Shown in pieces: positions 8,108-17,045 of a stretch of DNA of 64,000 bases; position 1 is the first letter of the stretch, and each line of letters starts with the position of its first letter. This DNA comes from Microbacterium testaceum (lineage in GTDB: Bacteria > Actinomycetota > Actinomycetes > Actinomycetales > Microbacteriaceae). A model generated the notes under the pieces. It had not been told where the DNA came from. It ran no database searches and was given only the letters and a program-made list of their open reading frames with translations. The DNA is taken from the NCBI RefSeq assembly GCF_020781835.1, contig NZ_JAJGNJ010000007.1:62001-126000 (forward strand), read 5' to 3'. The translations under genes were made by a program, and so were the position numbers.

Positions 8108-8497
8108 ATGAAGAACTACCTGGACGCCCTCAAGCGTCGCAAGGAGGAGACCGGTGAGTCCGGCTTCTCACTCATCGAGCTCATCGTCGTCGTCGTGATC
8201 CTCGGCGTGCTTGCCCTCATCGCGGTGCCCGTTTTCCTCGGCCTGCAGGACAACGCTGAAGAGAACAGCGTGAAGACGGCTGCCGCAAACGGTGCGTCGC
8301 AGGTCGCCGCCGCGATTGCGAACGGTGAGACGGTCACCTCGGACTCGCTGAACAACCTCGAAGATGGGGGCATCGAGCTGAGCCTGGAGGGCAACACTCT
8401 TGATGACTTCTGCGTAACGGCAACGAATGGCGAGGGTATCACCGAGAAATCGGGCCCCACCTGCGATGATGCCACCCCTGCGCCCACCGCAAGCTAA
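8108..8497 (+). CDS. pilA: Type IV major pilin (prepilin)
   Basis: 129 residues from ATG 8108 (CGGAG five bases upstream). A long basic/acidic leader ends in ESG, followed by the processed start FSLIELIVVVVILGVLALIA: cleavage after Gly, Phe at +1 and Glu at +5 are the class III prepilin signature. The hydrophobic N-terminal helix is followed by a small globular part with two cysteines (FCVTAT and PTCDD) that can form the C-terminal disulfide loop. It is first in the plus-strand pilus operon, is followed by a strong hairpin, and is likely the most abundant product. Upstream CTGAGC boxes suggest control by the locus response regulator. Confidence 0.93.
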   Translation: MKNYLDALKRRKEETGESGFSLIELIVVVVILGVLALIAVPVFLGLQDNAEENSVKTAAANGASQVAAAIANGETVTSDSLNNLEDGGIELSLEGNTLDDFCVTATNGEGITEKSGPTCDDATPAPTAS

Positions 8498-8517
8498 CCA
8501 CCCCGCCCCACACACCA

Positions 8518-8550
8518 GCCGGGCCGACGCTTCCCAGCCGTCGGCCCGGC
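8518..8550 (+). terminator. Strong hairpin between pilA and the minor pilin genes
   Basis: Perfect 12-bp stem GCCGGGCCGACG / CGTCGGCCCGGC with a 9-nt loop, 20 bases after the pilA stop and before the next ribosome binding site; no T tract. It probably acts as a partial terminator or 3' stabiliser, giving more pilin than minor pilin. Confidence 0.65.
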
Positions 8551-8583
8551 ATCCCCCGTCCGATCCCCCCGAAGGACGACCGC

Positions 8584-9000
8584 ATGACCGGCACGCGCGA
8601 CGACGACCTCGACGACGGCTTCGGCCTCATCGAGGTCGTCGTGGCGATGCTGCTCTTCGCCGTCATCGCGATGGCGATCCTCCCCCTCGCCATCCAGGCG
8701 ACGACGCTCAGCGCGGGCAACCGCGAGGCGGTCGCGGCGAACGCCGCCGCCTCGGCCGAGCTCGCCGCGCTGCGCACCGACTTCCCCGACGGCGGCGCCA
8801 ACTCGTGCGGCTCGCTGTCGGAGGCGACGCCGACCGGCGAGCTCGCCGAGCCGCTCGCCGCGACCATCACCGTCGAGCCCTGCCCCGCCGACTTCCCCGC
8901 TGCGCTGACCGTCACCGTCGACGTGCGCGACACCGCGGCATCCGACCCCACCGCCGTGCTCGTCACGATGGCCACCAAGATCGTCGTGACTGCGCCATGA
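8584..9000 (+). CDS. PilV-like minor pilin
   Basis: 138 residues, RBS GAAGGA. Prepilin signature DDG followed by FGLIEVVVAMLLFAVIAMAI, with Gly at -1, Phe at +1 and Glu at +5, then a periplasm-type domain with two cysteines. Layout and position resemble PilV/PilI minor pilins that prime pilus assembly. The stop overlaps the next start (ATGA), so expression is coupled. Sequence divergence does not allow a firm subtype call. Confidence 0.82.
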   Translation: MTGTRDDDLDDGFGLIEVVVAMLLFAVIAMAILPLAIQATTLSAGNREAVAANAAASAELAALRTDFPDGGANSCGSLSEATPTGELAEPLAATITVEPCPADFPAALTVTVDVRDTAASDPTAVLVTMATKIVVTAP

Positions 9001-9638
9001 GCCCCGCTCCGAGAGCCGCCGCCCCGCGCACCACCGCCGCGGCGGACGACGCCGGTCTCTCGCTCGTCGAGCTCCTCATCACGACCTTCGTCGGCTCGAT
9101 CGTGCTCGCGCTCGTCGCGACGATCCTCACCACCACCCTCCAGGCGACCGCCGCGACCCGCGACCGCGATCTGGCCACCGGCCGGGTGCAGGCCGTGAGC
9201 ACCTCGCTCTCGACGAGTCTGCGCAACGCGGCGGACGTCGACCTCCAGAGCGCGAGCGACCTCACCGTGCTGCGCGCGCGCCTCGCGGACGGCGCGTCGT
9301 CGTGGCAGTGCCGCGCCTGGGCCGTCGGCGACCTCGACGCCGATGGCACGCCCGAGCTGCGCCTGCACACCCATGGGCCGCTCGGCGCGACCGACCCGGT
9401 ACCGCAGCCGGCGACGTCGTGGGGCGTGCTCGCCGATCGGGTCGCCGCGGGGCCGGACGCCGCCCTGTTCGCCGTCGCCGCCTCCGCCGACCCCGCCAGC
9501 GACCTCGTCCGCGTGACGTGGAGCCTCGAGGTGACGGCATCCGAGCAACCACGGCTCACCGACGCCAGCACGTCGAGCGTCACGGGATCCGCCGCCGTCG
9601 CCGCGCGCAGCGAGGGGGCGGGCGCACGATGCTGGTGA
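8997..9638 (+). CDS. PilW-like minor pilin
   Basis: 213 residues from ATG 8997. After a 20-residue leader the prepilin site DDAG is followed by LSLVELLITTFVGSIVLALV, with Leu at +1 and Glu at +5. The rest is a soluble domain with two cysteines (WQCRAW and the terminal ARCW). The order pilV-like, pilW-like, pilX-like matches minor-pilin cassettes of type IV pili. The 3' end overlaps the next gene by 10 bases. Confidence 0.82.
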   Translation: MSPAPRAAAPRTTAAADDAGLSLVELLITTFVGSIVLALVATILTTTLQATAATRDRDLATGRVQAVSTSLSTSLRNAADVDLQSASDLTVLRARLADGASSWQCRAWAVGDLDADGTPELRLHTHGPLGATDPVPQPATSWGVLADRVAAGPDAALFAVAASADPASDLVRVTWSLEVTASEQPRLTDASTSSVTGSAAVAARSEGAGARCW

Positions 9639-11242
9639 GCCACCATCGCCCACGGGCGGCCGACGACGATCGCGGTGACGACCGCGGCGCCGCCCTCGTC
9701 ACGGTCATCATCGTGGCTCTGGTCCTCGGGCTCGTCACCGTGACCCTGTCGGCCGCCGTCGTCAACACGACCCGCACCTCGGTCGGGGTGCGGGGCAGCC
9801 TCCAGGCGCAGTCCGCCGCCGACGCGGGCATCGCCGCAGCCGTCGCGGCCGTGAAGGGCGGCGACATCTGCGACACGTCGGTCCCGGACGACGACATCCC
9901 CGGCAGCGGGGGCGGCGCGACCTACAGCGTGACGGTCGAGTGCGCGGGAGACACCGTCACATTCACCTCGACGGGCACCACGGACGCGTCGAGCACGACG
10001 GTGCAGGCCGTGTACGGGATCGAGCCCGAGACGATCGAGCAGGTGGACCCCTCCCTCACCCCCGTCGGTCTGGTCCTGTACGAGGGGTCGACGATGGGTC
10101 AGGTCACCCTCCTCGCGCACGGTGAGAACGAGCCGCAGATCGTCTCGGTCAAGGGGCCGTTCGGATGCCGCCTCACGATCCCCGGCAACCTCCTCGTCGG
10201 GGGCGATGTCACTTCGACCGACGGGTGCAACATCTCGGGCGACCTGTACGCGGGGGGCACCGTGACCTTCGACGGCGGCGCGACCACGGTGACCGGCGAC
10301 ATCATCGCCGCCGGCACGGGCGTGTCGAAGATCAACTCCACGGTCGGGATGGCGGGCGCACCGCTGTCCGCCGTGAAGGTCAACGGCCCCCTCGACCTGC
10401 TGTGGAGCGGCGCACCGTTCCGGGCCGACGCCACGGCGAAGGGGGCCGTCACGGTGAACGACCGCACGGTCGCCGGCAGCGTCACACTCCCCGCGGGGAA
10501 CACGCCCTCCGTCAACGGCGGCAGCATCCAGGGCGGGGTCGTGCACAGCGACACCATCCCCTCGGTGCCCCCGCCGTCCCTCCCCGGCTGGTACGACTAC
10601 GCGTATCGCACATCCGATTGGCCCGGAGCCGCGGTGATCACGCTCCGCAACGTGCGCACGATGTCGACCGATTCGTGCCGGTACTTCAACGCCAACAACG
10701 GCACGTACGCGAACCAGGGCTGGAAGGACCTCGCCACCTACACCGGCACCGTCGTCGTCGACGGCCGCGCGTGCGACGAGCTCACCTCCAACGCCGGCGG
10801 CAATCCCGCGCCGAGCATCCAGGCGACGAACGTGGTGCTGCTGGCCAAGAAGTTCAACACGACCGGCCTGACGATGCGTTCGGCCGCGGGCGCGAACCCG
10901 AAGGTCTACTTCGTCACCGAAGACACTGTGGCGGACGGCAAACCCACCTGTCCCCTCGGTGCCACGGCCACCAGCTTCGACACCAACGGCGCCAACCTCG
11001 AGAACGTGCGGTCGCTCATCTACACCCCCTGTCGCCTGTCGGTGTCCGGTGGCGGCGTGCTGCTCGGCTCGCTGTACACGAACGGGTTCAACTCCGGCGG
11101 TCAGATCACCATCAAGGGCGAGTTGATGAGCCTTCCCGGCATGGCGCCGCCCGACGGCGGCTACGGCGGCACGCCCGTGATCGTCGAGACCGGCGACTAT
11201 GCGCTCGGCGACCTCCTCTCCCGGCGGGACGTGACCCCGTGA
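9629..11242 (+). CDS. PilX-like pilus protein with large beta-repeat C-terminal domain
   Basis: 537 residues from ATG 9629. The N-terminus has GAALVTVIIVALVLGLVTVT after a charged leader, the PilX pattern (hydrophobic helix without a clear Gly/Glu+5 site). It then has a very large surface region unlike ordinary 150-200-residue PilX: repeated short beta motifs such as GNLLVGGDVTSTDGCNISGD and GGTVTFDGGATTVTGDIIAA, resembling polymer-forming bactofilin-like or adhesin repeats. It may be a pilus-tip adhesin presented on the minor-pilin complex; that role is inference. The stop overlaps the pilD start by 4 bases (GTGA). Confidence 0.75.
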   Translation: MLVSHHRPRAADDDRGDDRGAALVTVIIVALVLGLVTVTLSAAVVNTTRTSVGVRGSLQAQSAADAGIAAAVAAVKGGDICDTSVPDDDIPGSGGGATYSVTVECAGDTVTFTSTGTTDASSTTVQAVYGIEPETIEQVDPSLTPVGLVLYEGSTMGQVTLLAHGENEPQIVSVKGPFGCRLTIPGNLLVGGDVTSTDGCNISGDLYAGGTVTFDGGATTVTGDIIAAGTGVSKINSTVGMAGAPLSAVKVNGPLDLLWSGAPFRADATAKGAVTVNDRTVAGSVTLPAGNTPSVNGGSIQGGVVHSDTIPSVPPPSLPGWYDYAYRTSDWPGAAVITLRNVRTMSTDSCRYFNANNGTYANQGWKDLATYTGTVVVDGRACDELTSNAGGNPAPSIQATNVVLLAKKFNTTGLTMRSAAGANPKVYFVTEDTVADGKPTCPLGATATSFDTNGANLENVRSLIYTPCRLSVSGGGVLLGSLYTNGFNSGGQITIKGELMSLPGMAPPDGGYGGTPVIVETGDYALGDLLSRRDVTP

Positions 11243-12069
11243 CCGCCCTGGTCGTCTCGTTCATCGGCATCCTGGGCCTCGCGATCGGCTCGTTCCTCAA
11301 CGTCGTCGCGTACCGCGTGCCGGCCGGTGAGACGCTCCTGCGCGAAAGCCGCTGCCCGGCGTGCGACGCCCCCATCCGCTGGTGGCAGAACGTGCCCGTG
11401 CTGTCGTGGCTCGCACTGCGCGGCCGGTGCGCGTCGTGCCGCAGCGACATCCCGTTCCGGTATCCGCTCGTCGAACTCGCGACCGGCGTCGCGTTCGCCC
11501 TCGTCGCGCTGTGGTGGCTCAACGCACCGGATGCCATGCCGGCTATCACCGCGACACCGCTCGCGGCGCGACTGGCCGTGCTCGCGGCGTACCTGTGGTT
11601 CGCGGCATCCGGCGTCGTCCTCGTCGTCATCGACCTGGAGATCCGCCGGCTGCCGCACGCGATCACCGGCACCGCCCTCGGCGTCTGCGCCGGGCTCCTG
11701 ACGCTCGCGTGCGCGCTCGGCGCGGACGGGCAGGCGCTGCTGCGCGCCGGGGTCGGGGCCGCAGGCCTCTTCGCGTTCTACGGGCTGCTGCGCGCGATCC
11801 GCCCCGATGGGATGGGCGGCGGCGACGTGCGCCTCGCCGCGGTATGCGGCCTCATGCTCGGGTGGATCGGGTGGATGCCGCTCGTGGTCGGCGCGTTCGC
11901 GGCGTTCGCGCTCGGCGGCGTGTTCGGCGTCGCCCTCCTGCTGCGCGGCCGAGCCGGCCGGCGGTCGGCGATCGCGTTCGGTCCCTGGATCGTGGCGGGC
12001 GCATGGGTCGGCGTCGTCGCCGGCGACGCGCTCGGCAGGTCGTACCTCGCCCTGGCCGGGGTCGGCTGA
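11239..12069 (+). CDS. pilD: Prepilin peptidase / N-methyltransferase
   Basis: 276 residues from GTG 11239. Cleaves prepilins after Gly and methylates the new N-terminus. Features: N-terminal GSFLNVVAYRVP motif, two CxxC pairs (CPAC and CASC) of the cytoplasmic zinc domain, several membrane helices, and the GMGGGDVRLAA motif containing one catalytic aspartate; the other probably lies in VVLVVIDLEIRRLP. It is the only such peptidase in the window and should process the three prepilins upstream. Confidence 0.93.
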   Translation: MTALVVSFIGILGLAIGSFLNVVAYRVPAGETLLRESRCPACDAPIRWWQNVPVLSWLALRGRCASCRSDIPFRYPLVELATGVAFALVALWWLNAPDAMPAITATPLAARLAVLAAYLWFAASGVVLVVIDLEIRRLPHAITGTALGVCAGLLTLACALGADGQALLRAGVGAAGLFAFYGLLRAIRPDGMGGGDVRLAAVCGLMLGWIGWMPLVVGAFAAFALGGVFGVALLLRGRAGRRSAIAFGPWIVAGAWVGVVAGDALGRSYLALAGVG

Positions 12070-12091
12070 TGTGTCTCGCGGAGGTGTGCTG

Positions 12092-13228
12092 ATGGCGAAG
12101 AAGACCCGGGTGGCGCTGGAGATCACCGAGACGAGCGTGCGCGCGATCGAGGTGACCACCGGCAGGAACCCGACCATCGTGACCGCGGGAGAGGTGCCGC
12201 TGCCCGAGGGTGCCGCGAGGGACTCCGAGGTGCTCGACCGCAGCGCCGTCGCCATGGCACTGCAACGGCTGTGGGCCGACGCGCGGATCTCGACGCGTGA
12301 TGTCGTCCTGGGCGTGGGCAACCGCCGCATCCTCGTGCGCGAGCACTCCACACAGCTGACGAACCCCGACCACATCCGGCAATCGCTGCCGTTCGAGGTG
12401 CAGGACCGGCTCCCCGTCCCGGTGGATCAGGCCGTGCTCGACTTCGTCCCGACCCACCAGGACGAGCGCGGCGTGCACGGGCTGCTCGTCGCGGCCGTCG
12501 CCGAGCACATGGAGGAGCTCGTCGGCGCGCTCGAGAAGGCGAAGCTGCGTGCCACCTCGATCGACCTCACCGCGTTCGGCTACGCCCGAGCCCTCGCCGC
12601 GCTCACCGAACCGGACGAGACCGGGCTGATCCTCGCGACCGGCGAACACACGACCCACATCGTCATCGCGACCGGCGGCATGCCGCGATTCGTCCGCGCC
12701 GTACCGATCGACATCGTGCCGCCGCCGGGCGAACCGGCGGTCCTGACGGATGGCGGCGCCGACGACAGCGGAGATCCCCCGGCGTCGCGCCGCTTGCTCC
12801 GCCTCGCCGGTGCGGGCGTCGACGAGCGCGGTGTCGCGGTCCTCGAGACGCCGGTCACGCCGGCCCTGCCGCTTCCCGTCGTCGCACCCACGCCCCGTCT
12901 GCATCCCGAGGTGCAGGCCGCCCTCATCGACCTCGTCGGTCGGCTCCGCGGCACGGTCGGGTTCTACCGCGACCGCCTCGACGCGGTCCCCGTCGAGCGG
13001 ACCTTCGTGACCGGCATCCACGCTGATCACGAACGCCTGCGCGAGGCCGTGGGTCGGGTCACCGAGACGCCCGTCACGGTCGTCGGCGCGACCGAGCTCG
13101 TCGGCCCGCCGCGCGGGTTCGCGCTATCGGCCGACGTCGACCTCCGTCTCGCCGGTGTCGCGTCGCTGCTGCGCGACACCCCACCGCCGACGGCGCGCCG
13201 GCCAGGCAAACACGGAGTCGGACGATGA
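12092..13228 (+). CDS. pilM: Type IV pilus assembly protein PilM
   Basis: 378 residues, ATG 12092 with GGAGG 10-14 bases upstream. Actin-like cytoplasmic ATPase: LEITETSVRAIEV at the N-terminus is the PilM phosphate-1 region, followed by QSLPFEVQDRLPVPVDQAVLDF, the segment typical of PilM that docks PilN. It links the inner-membrane alignment complex (PilN/PilO) to the cytoplasmic motor. A linker around residues 210-260 (PPGEPAVLTDGGADDSGDPP) is longer and less conserved than usual. Confidence 0.9.
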   Translation: MAKKTRVALEITETSVRAIEVTTGRNPTIVTAGEVPLPEGAARDSEVLDRSAVAMALQRLWADARISTRDVVLGVGNRRILVREHSTQLTNPDHIRQSLPFEVQDRLPVPVDQAVLDFVPTHQDERGVHGLLVAAVAEHMEELVGALEKAKLRATSIDLTAFGYARALAALTEPDETGLILATGEHTTHIVIATGGMPRFVRAVPIDIVPPPGEPAVLTDGGADDSGDPPASRRLLRLAGAGVDERGVAVLETPVTPALPLPVVAPTPRLHPEVQAALIDLVGRLRGTVGFYRDRLDAVPVERTFVTGIHADHERLREAVGRVTETPVTVVGATELVGPPRGFALSADVDLRLAGVASLLRDTPPPTARRPGKHGVGR

Positions 13229-13881
13229 GCCTGCGGACCACGCGCACCCCGACGCTCACCATCGGAACCTCCCCCCGGGTCGATCTGCTGCCGCCGTCCG
13301 AGGTGCGGCGACGCGAGACGATCGCCCGCGCCCGGACGTGGGCGACAGCCGCGGTCGGCGCTCTGCTGGTGACGGTGGTCATGGTGGGCGGCGCGTTCGC
13401 GTACAACCTCTCGGCCGACATGCGTCTCGCCACCGAGCGGGCGCGCACGCAGGCGCTGCTCGCGAGCATCGCCGACCTCTCCGACGTCAGCCGGGCGCTG
13501 TCGCTGCGCGGCACGCTGCGGGGTCTGCGCATCGACGCGATGGCGGGCGACCTCTCCTGGACCGCCGTCGTGGCGACGGTCGGGTCCCGACTGCCCGCCG
13601 GCGTGCAGATCATCGACTACGCGCTTGTCGCGGGACCGGTCCCCGACGTCGCGACGCCGGACGCCCCCGGTGCCAGCGGCACCGTCACGGTGACCAGTGT
13701 GGAGCCGCTGTCGTTCGTCACGCTGTCCCGCACCCTCCGCGGGGCGCCGGAGATCCAGCTGATAGAGGTCGACGAGCTCATCAAAGAAGATGACGCGCCA
13801 GACTACGAGTACCGCCTCCGCATCAACGTCGACCAGTCGGTCTACACCGGCGACTTCGCTGAGGAAGGAGCGGAATCGTGA
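13225..13881 (+). CDS. pilN: PilN-like pilus assembly protein
   Basis: 218 residues, ATGA overlap with pilM. The N-terminus contains VDLLPPSEVRRRETIAR, equivalent to the NLLP-type motif by which PilN binds PilM, then one membrane helix (AAVGALLVTVVMVGGAFAY), a coiled-coil-like stretch and an extracytoplasmic alpha/beta domain. It forms the alignment complex with PilM and PilO. The stop overlaps the next GTG by 4 bases. Confidence 0.85.
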   Translation: MSLRTTRTPTLTIGTSPRVDLLPPSEVRRRETIARARTWATAAVGALLVTVVMVGGAFAYNLSADMRLATERARTQALLASIADLSDVSRALSLRGTLRGLRIDAMAGDLSWTAVVATVGSRLPAGVQIIDYALVAGPVPDVATPDAPGASGTVTVTSVEPLSFVTLSRTLRGAPEIQLIEVDELIKEDDAPDYEYRLRINVDQSVYTGDFAEEGAES

Positions 13882-14558
13882 CCAAGAGCCTCGTCAACCT
13901 CATCGGCGCGGCAGTGACCGCCGGCATCCTGCTCTTGGGCGTGCTGGTGTGCGCGCTGCCGCTCCTGTCGACGGCGAACGCGACCATGGCGTCGGCGGAC
14001 GACGTGGCGACGCAGAACGGCACCCAGCAGGCGGTGCTCGACGGCCTGACCGCGCAGTCCGCCGAGATCGACGTCGTCGAGCGTGAGCTCGCCGAGCTAC
14101 GACGCGAGTTGCCCGATTCCGAGCACGTGGAGGACGTAGTCGAGCTGGCCGTCGACGCCGCGCGCGCAGCGGGCGCGACCCTGACCGCCGTGCGGCCCGC
14201 CGAAGCCACCGCCTTCGCCCCGCGGACCGCCGCGGTGGTCGCCGCCGAGACCGGCGTCGAGCTCGCACCGGCGGCATCCGATCCTGACGCGGGTGACGGC
14301 GAGGGTTCGGCCGAGGACGACCCGCCCGTCGACGAGGCCGCCGCGGAGCCGGCGGCGCCGGAGGAGGACGCCGCCGACGGCCCCCAGCAGGTGACCGTGA
14401 CGGTCGAGTTCGATGCCGCGGACGTCGCCACCGCCACCGCGCTGCTCGATGCGCTGCGGGCCGGCCCTCGCCTGGTCGCCGTCACCGGCGCCACCGTGCA
14501 GAGCGACGAGGACGGGGTGTCGCTCACCGCCACGGTACAGGTGTTCTTCCATCCCTGA
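13878..14558 (+). CDS. pilO: PilO-like pilus assembly protein
   Basis: 226 residues from GTG 13878. One N-terminal membrane helix (AGILLLGVLVCALPLL), a coiled coil (LTAQSAEIDVVERELAELRR), then a domain interrupted by an Ala/Glu/Pro/Asp-rich acidic spacer (about residues 138-172) before the final strands. Position after pilM and pilN and the helix-coil-domain layout support PilO; sequence identity to characterised PilO is probably low. It is the last gene of the plus-strand operon. Confidence 0.75.
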   Translation: MTKSLVNLIGAAVTAGILLLGVLVCALPLLSTANATMASADDVATQNGTQQAVLDGLTAQSAEIDVVERELAELRRELPDSEHVEDVVELAVDAARAAGATLTAVRPAEATAFAPRTAAVVAAETGVELAPAASDPDAGDGEGSAEDDPPVDEAAAEPAAPEEDAADGPQQVTVTVEFDAADVATATALLDALRAGPRLVAVTGATVQSDEDGVSLTATVQVFFHP

Positions 14559-14560
14559 CC

Positions 14561-14583
14561 TGCAGCGCAGACGAGCCGCTGCA
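14561..14583. terminator. Hairpin between convergent pilus operons
   Basis: TGCAGCG / CGCTGCA, 7-bp stem with 9-nt loop, in the 35-bp gap between pilO (plus) and pilC (minus). It can serve both directions; no T tract. Confidence 0.5.
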
Positions 14584-14593
14584 CCGTCCGTCG

Positions 14594-15823
14594 CTACTGC
14601 GCGCCGAGCTGGTCGTACATCGTGAACATCGGCATGTAGAGCGCCACCACCATGCCGCCGATCAGCAGACCGAGCACGGTCATCATGATGGGCTCGATCA
14701 TGCTGGTCAGCTGCTCGGATGCCGCGTTCACCTCGGTCTCGTAGAAGTCGGCGATGCTCTCGAGCATGTCGGGCAGCGAGCCCGACTCCTCGCCGACAGA
14801 GACCATCTGGGCGACCAGCGGGGGGAAGACCCCGGCCTTCTCGAGCGGCGCAGAGAACGAACGCCCCAGCCGCACCGACTCGCGGACGCTCTGCAGCGCG
14901 TCCTCGACCGCCTTGTTGTTCGCCGCCTTGCCGACGAGATCCAGCGCCTGCATGAGCGGGACGCCCGCTTTGAGCATCATGGAGAGATTGCGGGCGAACC
15001 GCGCGACCGCGATCTTCGTGACGAGCGACCCGAAGACCGGCATCCTCAGCAGGAACGGGTCGACCACGCCCCGGAACCGGTCGGTGTTCTTGACGTGCTG
15101 GTACCCGATCGTTCCGGCGATGGTCAGGAGGACCAGCACGGGGATGATCCAGGCCATGTTCCGCGAAAGCACGACGAGGATCTGCGTCGGCAGCGGCAGC
15201 TCACCGCCCATGCTCGCGAACATGCTCTCGAACACCGGCACGACGAACGCGATCATCGCGATGACGCCGACGATCGCGATGACCAGGACGATGATCGGGT
15301 AGGTCATGGCCGACTTGATCTTCTGCTGCAGGTCGACATCGGCGCGGTAGGAGCGGGCGATCGCGTCGAGCGACTCGGCGAGGAATCCGCCCACTTCGCC
15401 GACACTCACCAGGCTCACCAGCAGCGGCGGGAAGACTTTCGGGTGCTCGGCGAGCGCAGCCGAGAACGAGCGACCCGACTCGATGTCGACCTGGACGGCG
15501 ACGAGCGCCTTGGCGAGCTTGGCGTTCTCGGTCTGATCCGCGATGATCGCGAGGGCCCGCATGAGCGGCAGGCCGGCGTGGATGAGCCCCGCGAACTGCT
15601 TCGCGAACACGGCGAGATCCTTCGTGGCGACCCGCTTCTCGAAACCGGGGACGGAGATCTCGCGGTTCAGGCCGGTCGTCGACACCGGTGCCACGCTCAG
15701 CGGCATCAGCCCCTGCGCACGAAGCTTCGCGACGACCGCGTTCTCACTGGCCGCCTCGAGGGTGCCCTTGGTCTCGCCACCGAGCGCGCTGACGGCCCGC
15801 CACTGATATTCCTCGAGAGGCAT
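14594..15823 (-). CDS. pilC: Type IV pilus inner-membrane platform protein PilC
   Basis: 409 residues, full length for the GspF/PilC family. Two homologous halves, each with FAKQFAGLIHAGLPLMRAL or FARNLSMMLKAGVPLMQAL type motifs, and three membrane helices (around MTYPIIVLVIAIVGVIAM, NMAWIIPVLVLLTIAG, MTVLGLLIGGMVVALYM). It is the rotor-like platform that couples PilB and PilT to pilin extension and retraction. The start lies 1 base after the pilT stop. Confidence 0.94.
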   Translation of the reverse strand: MPLEEYQWRAVSALGGETKGTLEAASENAVVAKLRAQGLMPLSVAPVSTTGLNREISVPGFEKRVATKDLAVFAKQFAGLIHAGLPLMRALAIIADQTENAKLAKALVAVQVDIESGRSFSAALAEHPKVFPPLLVSLVSVGEVGGFLAESLDAIARSYRADVDLQQKIKSAMTYPIIVLVIAIVGVIAMIAFVVPVFESMFASMGGELPLPTQILVVLSRNMAWIIPVLVLLTIAGTIGYQHVKNTDRFRGVVDPFLLRMPVFGSLVTKIAVARFARNLSMMLKAGVPLMQALDLVGKAANNKAVEDALQSVRESVRLGRSFSAPLEKAGVFPPLVAQMVSVGEESGSLPDMLESIADFYETEVNAASEQLTSMIEPIMMTVLGLLIGGMVVALYMPMFTMYDQLGAQ

Positions 15824-15824
15824 G

Positions 15825-17045
15825 TCACACGTTCCAGTCGTCGGCCACGGCGACGCCCGGGGTCGACCCGGCGGACAGCCACGCTTCGGCGTCGTAGTCG
15901 CGGGGCCGCACCCGGACGTCGTCGAGCGCGTGGTCGTCGGTGAGGTAGTGGCGGGCGGTGGATGCGGCCACCTCGCCCTCCTCGACGAGGCGCTTCAACG
16001 ACTGGTCCAGCGTGTGCATGCCATGACCGTCACCGGCCTGCATCGCGTTGTAGAGCTGGGAGATCTGGTTCTCGCGGATGAGATTCGCGACGGCCGGCGT
16101 CGACACGAGCACCTCGGTGGCGATGACGCGACCGCCGCCCTGCGCCTTGGGGAGCAGCGTCTGGCTGATGACGCCCTGAAGGGTGTCACCCAGCTGGCTG
16201 CGCACCTGGTTCTGCTGGTGCGCAGGGAACGCATCGACGATGCGGTTGATGCTCTTCGCGGCACCCTGAGTGTGCAGCGTCGAGAGCACGAGGTGGCCAG
16301 TCTCGGCCGCGGTGAGCGCGGTGGAGATCGATTCCGGGTCGCGGAGCTCGCCGATGAGGATCACGTCGGGGTCCTGACGCAGCACCCGTCGCAGGGCTTC
16401 GGCGAACGACCGCGTGTCGGCGCCGACTTCGCGCTGGTGGACCAGCGACCGCTTGCTCGTGTGGACGAACTCGATGGGGTCCTCGACGGTGACGATGTGG
16501 TCGCTCTTGGTCTCGTTGATGATGTCGATCATCGCCGTGAGCGTCGTCGACTTGCCCGACCCGGTGGGCCCGGTCACGAGCACCAGCCCCCGGGGTCGCA
16601 GTGCGAGCTCGCGGGCGATCGTGGGGGCGCCGAGTTCGTCCAGCGTGAACGCACGGGAGGCGATGAGGCGGAACGCCGCCGCGACCTGACCGAGCTGACG
16701 GAACACGTTCACGCGGAACCGCCCGACTCCCGTGACGGTGTACGAGAGATCCACCTCGCCGGTGGACCGGTAGTCCTCACGGTGCGAGGGGCCCATCATC
16801 GCGAGCAGCTCGTCCAGGAGCACCGCGCCGGGAATCGGGCCGGGGTGGCCGGCGACAGGCGTGAGCGATCCGTCGAGCCGCTGCAGGGCAGGTCCGTCCG
16901 CCGAGAAGTGCGTGTCCGACGCACCCGCCGCCGCCGAGGACCGGAGGATGGCGTCGAGCAGCCCCACCGCCGGTTCCGTCGACGTCCATGCGGCATCGGT
17001 CGTCGCGGCAGCGGCCGCCTGCAGGCGCATCTCAGACCGTGACAC
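15825..17045 (-). CDS. pilT: Pilus retraction ATPase PilT
   Basis: 406 residues. Walker A GPTGSGKSTT, Asp box VTVEDPIEF, Walker B RQDPDVILIGELRD and His box GHLVLSTLHTQ identify a PilT-type secretion ATPase; the AIRNLIRE-like region is AVANLIREN. GTG 17045 was chosen because AGGAGG lies six bases upstream, inside the end of pilB; ATG 17030 has no ribosome binding site. It powers pilus retraction, so twitching and DNA uptake are possible functions. Confidence 0.92.
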   Translation of the reverse strand: MSRSEMRLQAAAAATTDAAWTSTEPAVGLLDAILRSSAAAGASDTHFSADGPALQRLDGSLTPVAGHPGPIPGAVLLDELLAMMGPSHREDYRSTGEVDLSYTVTGVGRFRVNVFRQLGQVAAAFRLIASRAFTLDELGAPTIARELALRPRGLVLVTGPTGSGKSTTLTAMIDIINETKSDHIVTVEDPIEFVHTSKRSLVHQREVGADTRSFAEALRRVLRQDPDVILIGELRDPESISTALTAAETGHLVLSTLHTQGAAKSINRIVDAFPAHQQNQVRSQLGDTLQGVISQTLLPKAQGGGRVIATEVLVSTPAVANLIRENQISQLYNAMQAGDGHGMHTLDQSLKRLVEEGEVAASTARHYLTDDHALDDVRVRPRDYDAEAWLSAGSTPGVAVADDWNV

